Below, piece by piece: positions 63,154 through 64,000 of a stretch of 64,000 nt of DNA (position 1 is its first letter; each line of letters opens with the position of its first letter). Position numbers and translations under genes: made by a program. The stretch comes from Bacillota bacterium (lineage in GTDB: Bacteria > Bacillota > Clostridia > Lachnospirales > Lachnospiraceae): NCBI GenBank assembly GCA_023421505.1, contig JAEZTJ010000091.1:62001-126000 (forward strand), given 5' to 3'. Below the pieces are notes generated by a model. That model was not told the DNA's origin. It did no database searches and worked only from the letters and a program-made list of their open reading frames with translations.

Positions 63154-64000
63154 ATGTTAGGTAGTGATATAGGAATTGATCTTGGTACTGCCAGTGTATT
63201 AGTTTATATAAAAGGAAAGGGAGTTGTTTTAAAGGAACCATCGGTGGTTGCTTTTGACAGAGACTCTAATAAAATAAAAGCAATCGGTGAAGAAGCAAGA
63301 CTGATGTTAGGAAGAACACCCGGAAATATCGTTGCGGTACGTCCGTTAAGGCAGGGTGTTATTTCTGATTATACAGTTACTGAGAAAATGTTAAAATATT
63401 TTATAGCCAAGGCAGTTGGAAAGCAGAGATTTCGAAAACCAAGAATCAGTGTCTGTGTTCCAAGTGGTGTAACAGAAGTTGAAAAAAAGGCCGTTGAGGA
63501 TGCAACCTATGCTGCTGGCGCAAGAGAAGTGGCAATCATAGAAGAGCCAATTGCGGCAGCAATCGGAGCCGGTATTGATATTTCAAGACCCTGCGGCAAT
63601 ATGATTGTTGATATCGGAGGCGGTACAACAGATATTGCTGTAATATCATTAGGGGGTACTGTAGTCAGTACTTCCGTCAAGATAGCTGGTGATGATTTTG
63701 ATGATGCAATAGTAAGATTTATGAGAAAAAAGCATAATCTATTAATCGGTGAAAGAACTGCAGAAGATATTAAGATTAAAATTGGCTCTGCATACCGCAG
63801 ACCGGAATCAATTTCATTAGAGGTCAGAGGACGTAATCTGGTTACCGGACTTCCAAAGACAATTGCAGTGACATCAGAGGAGACCGAAGAAGCGTTAAAG
63901 GAAACAACTTCACAGATTGTGGAGGCTGTACACAGTGTACTTGAGAAGACTCCTCCGGAACTTGCAGCTGATATAGCAGACAGAGGTATTGTACTAACAG
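63154..64000 (+). CDS. mreB: MreB/Mbl rod-shape protein (3' end missing)
   Basis: At least 282 residues of an actin-like cell-shape protein that guides wall synthesis. ATP-binding marks are GSDIGIDLGTASVLVYI (phosphate 1), GNMIVDIGGGTTDIAVISLG (phosphate 2) and IEEPIAAAIGAGIDIS (connect region). The frame is open to the end of the window. Choice between MreB, Mbl and MreBH paralogues cannot be made without the rest; the neighbours mreC/mreD are not seen in the window. Confidence 0.93.
   Translation, partial: MLGSDIGIDLGTASVLVYIKGKGVVLKEPSVVAFDRDSNKIKAIGEEARLMLGRTPGNIVAVRPLRQGVISDYTVTEKMLKYFIAKAVGKQRFRKPRISVCVPSGVTEVEKKAVEDATYAAGAREVAIIEEPIAAAIGAGIDISRPCGNMIVDIGGGTTDIAVISLGGTVVSTSVKIAGDDFDDAIVRFMRKKHNLLIGERTAEDIKIKIGSAYRRPESISLEVRGRNLVTGLPKTIAVTSEETEEALKETTSQIVEAVHSVLEKTPPELAADIADRGIVLT

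Noticed and set aside
1..64000. rRNA, tRNA, intact IS elements and prophage genes
   Set aside because: None recognised on either strand.

Overview
The window looks like chromosome from a low-GC, spore-forming, nitrogen-fixing anaerobic Firmicute, most likely a Lachnospiraceae-type clostridium. That placement is inferred from several things seen here: a clostridial nif cluster (NifD with the clostridial insertion, short NifK, NifN-NifB fusion, split homocitrate synthase, Shethna-type 2Fe-2S ferredoxin), sporulation genes (cotJABC, LysM/GH18 and SleB-type wall proteins), two T-boxes, a THF riboswitch and A+T-rich spacers. No rRNA, tRNA, intact IS element, prophage or CRISPR array was seen.

Layout. 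1-9.0 kb: nif cluster on the + strand, nifD (5' end outside) - nifK - [150-bp palindrome] - nifE - nifN-B - 2Fe-2S ferredoxin - nifV-omega - nifV-alpha. 9.0-11.3 kb: a DUF3298-like protein, a tiny Ser-rich protein and a membrane-anchored PpiC-like foldase. 11.5-18.2 kb: MoxR ATPase - DUF58 - transglutaminase set, then a cytidylate-kinase-like protein and an AI-2E-family permease. 18.5-23.4 kb: a four-gene ABC export cluster with a large CARDB/NEW3-like surface protein and an 88-aa membrane protein. 23.6-27.7 kb: gltX, a repeat-rich 0.8-kb gap, and a UvrD-like helicase. 27.8-31.6 kb (- strand): D,D-carboxypeptidase, VanS-like kinase, VanR-like regulator, DUF1292 protein. 31.7-36.3 kb: a candidate ncRNA, a DinG/Rad3-type helicase, a VanZ-like protein and a lipid kinase. 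36.8-42.2 kb: cotJABC, two LysM/GH18-like proteins that have lost the catalytic acids, and fchA with a broken folD. 42.5-47.1 kb: Trp T-box with a TrpXYZ-type tryptophan ABC transporter, then a THF riboswitch with folT. 47.3-50.8 kb (- strand): SleB-like hydrolase, plsC, rpoD. 51-56.7 kb: a 9-codon leader ORF with an MFS transporter, a second Trp T-box driving trpB2, a second MFS transporter, a MerR regulator and an HTH remnant. 57-62.2 kb: rpsL-rpsG-fusA-tuf. 63.15 kb to the end: mreB/mbl (3' end outside).

How parts work together. The nif genes supply the MoFe protein, the FeMo-co scaffold and core enzymes, homocitrate, and a ferredoxin whose C. pasteurianum relative binds the MoFe protein. 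Tryptophan supply is controlled at two sites by T-boxes carrying the same GAA-TGG specifier context, one for uptake and one for a TrpB-like enzyme. A VanRS-like pair shares a 16-bp motif between its own promoter region and that of the neighbouring D,D-carboxypeptidase, suggesting a small cell-wall regulon without vanHAX.

Intergenic DNA holds at least two families of short palindromic repeats. One (about 110 bp, at least five copies) is scattered between operons. The other (50-151 bp, 15-17-bp inverted ends) occurs three times, each about 30 bp upstream of a start codon. No wholly new multi-gene defence or mobile system was found. The strongest second-look items are the start-codon-proximal repeats, the paired degenerate GH18 proteins, the VanR-type shared motif, the candidate 0.23-kb ncRNA and the four-gene ABC/CARDB cluster.
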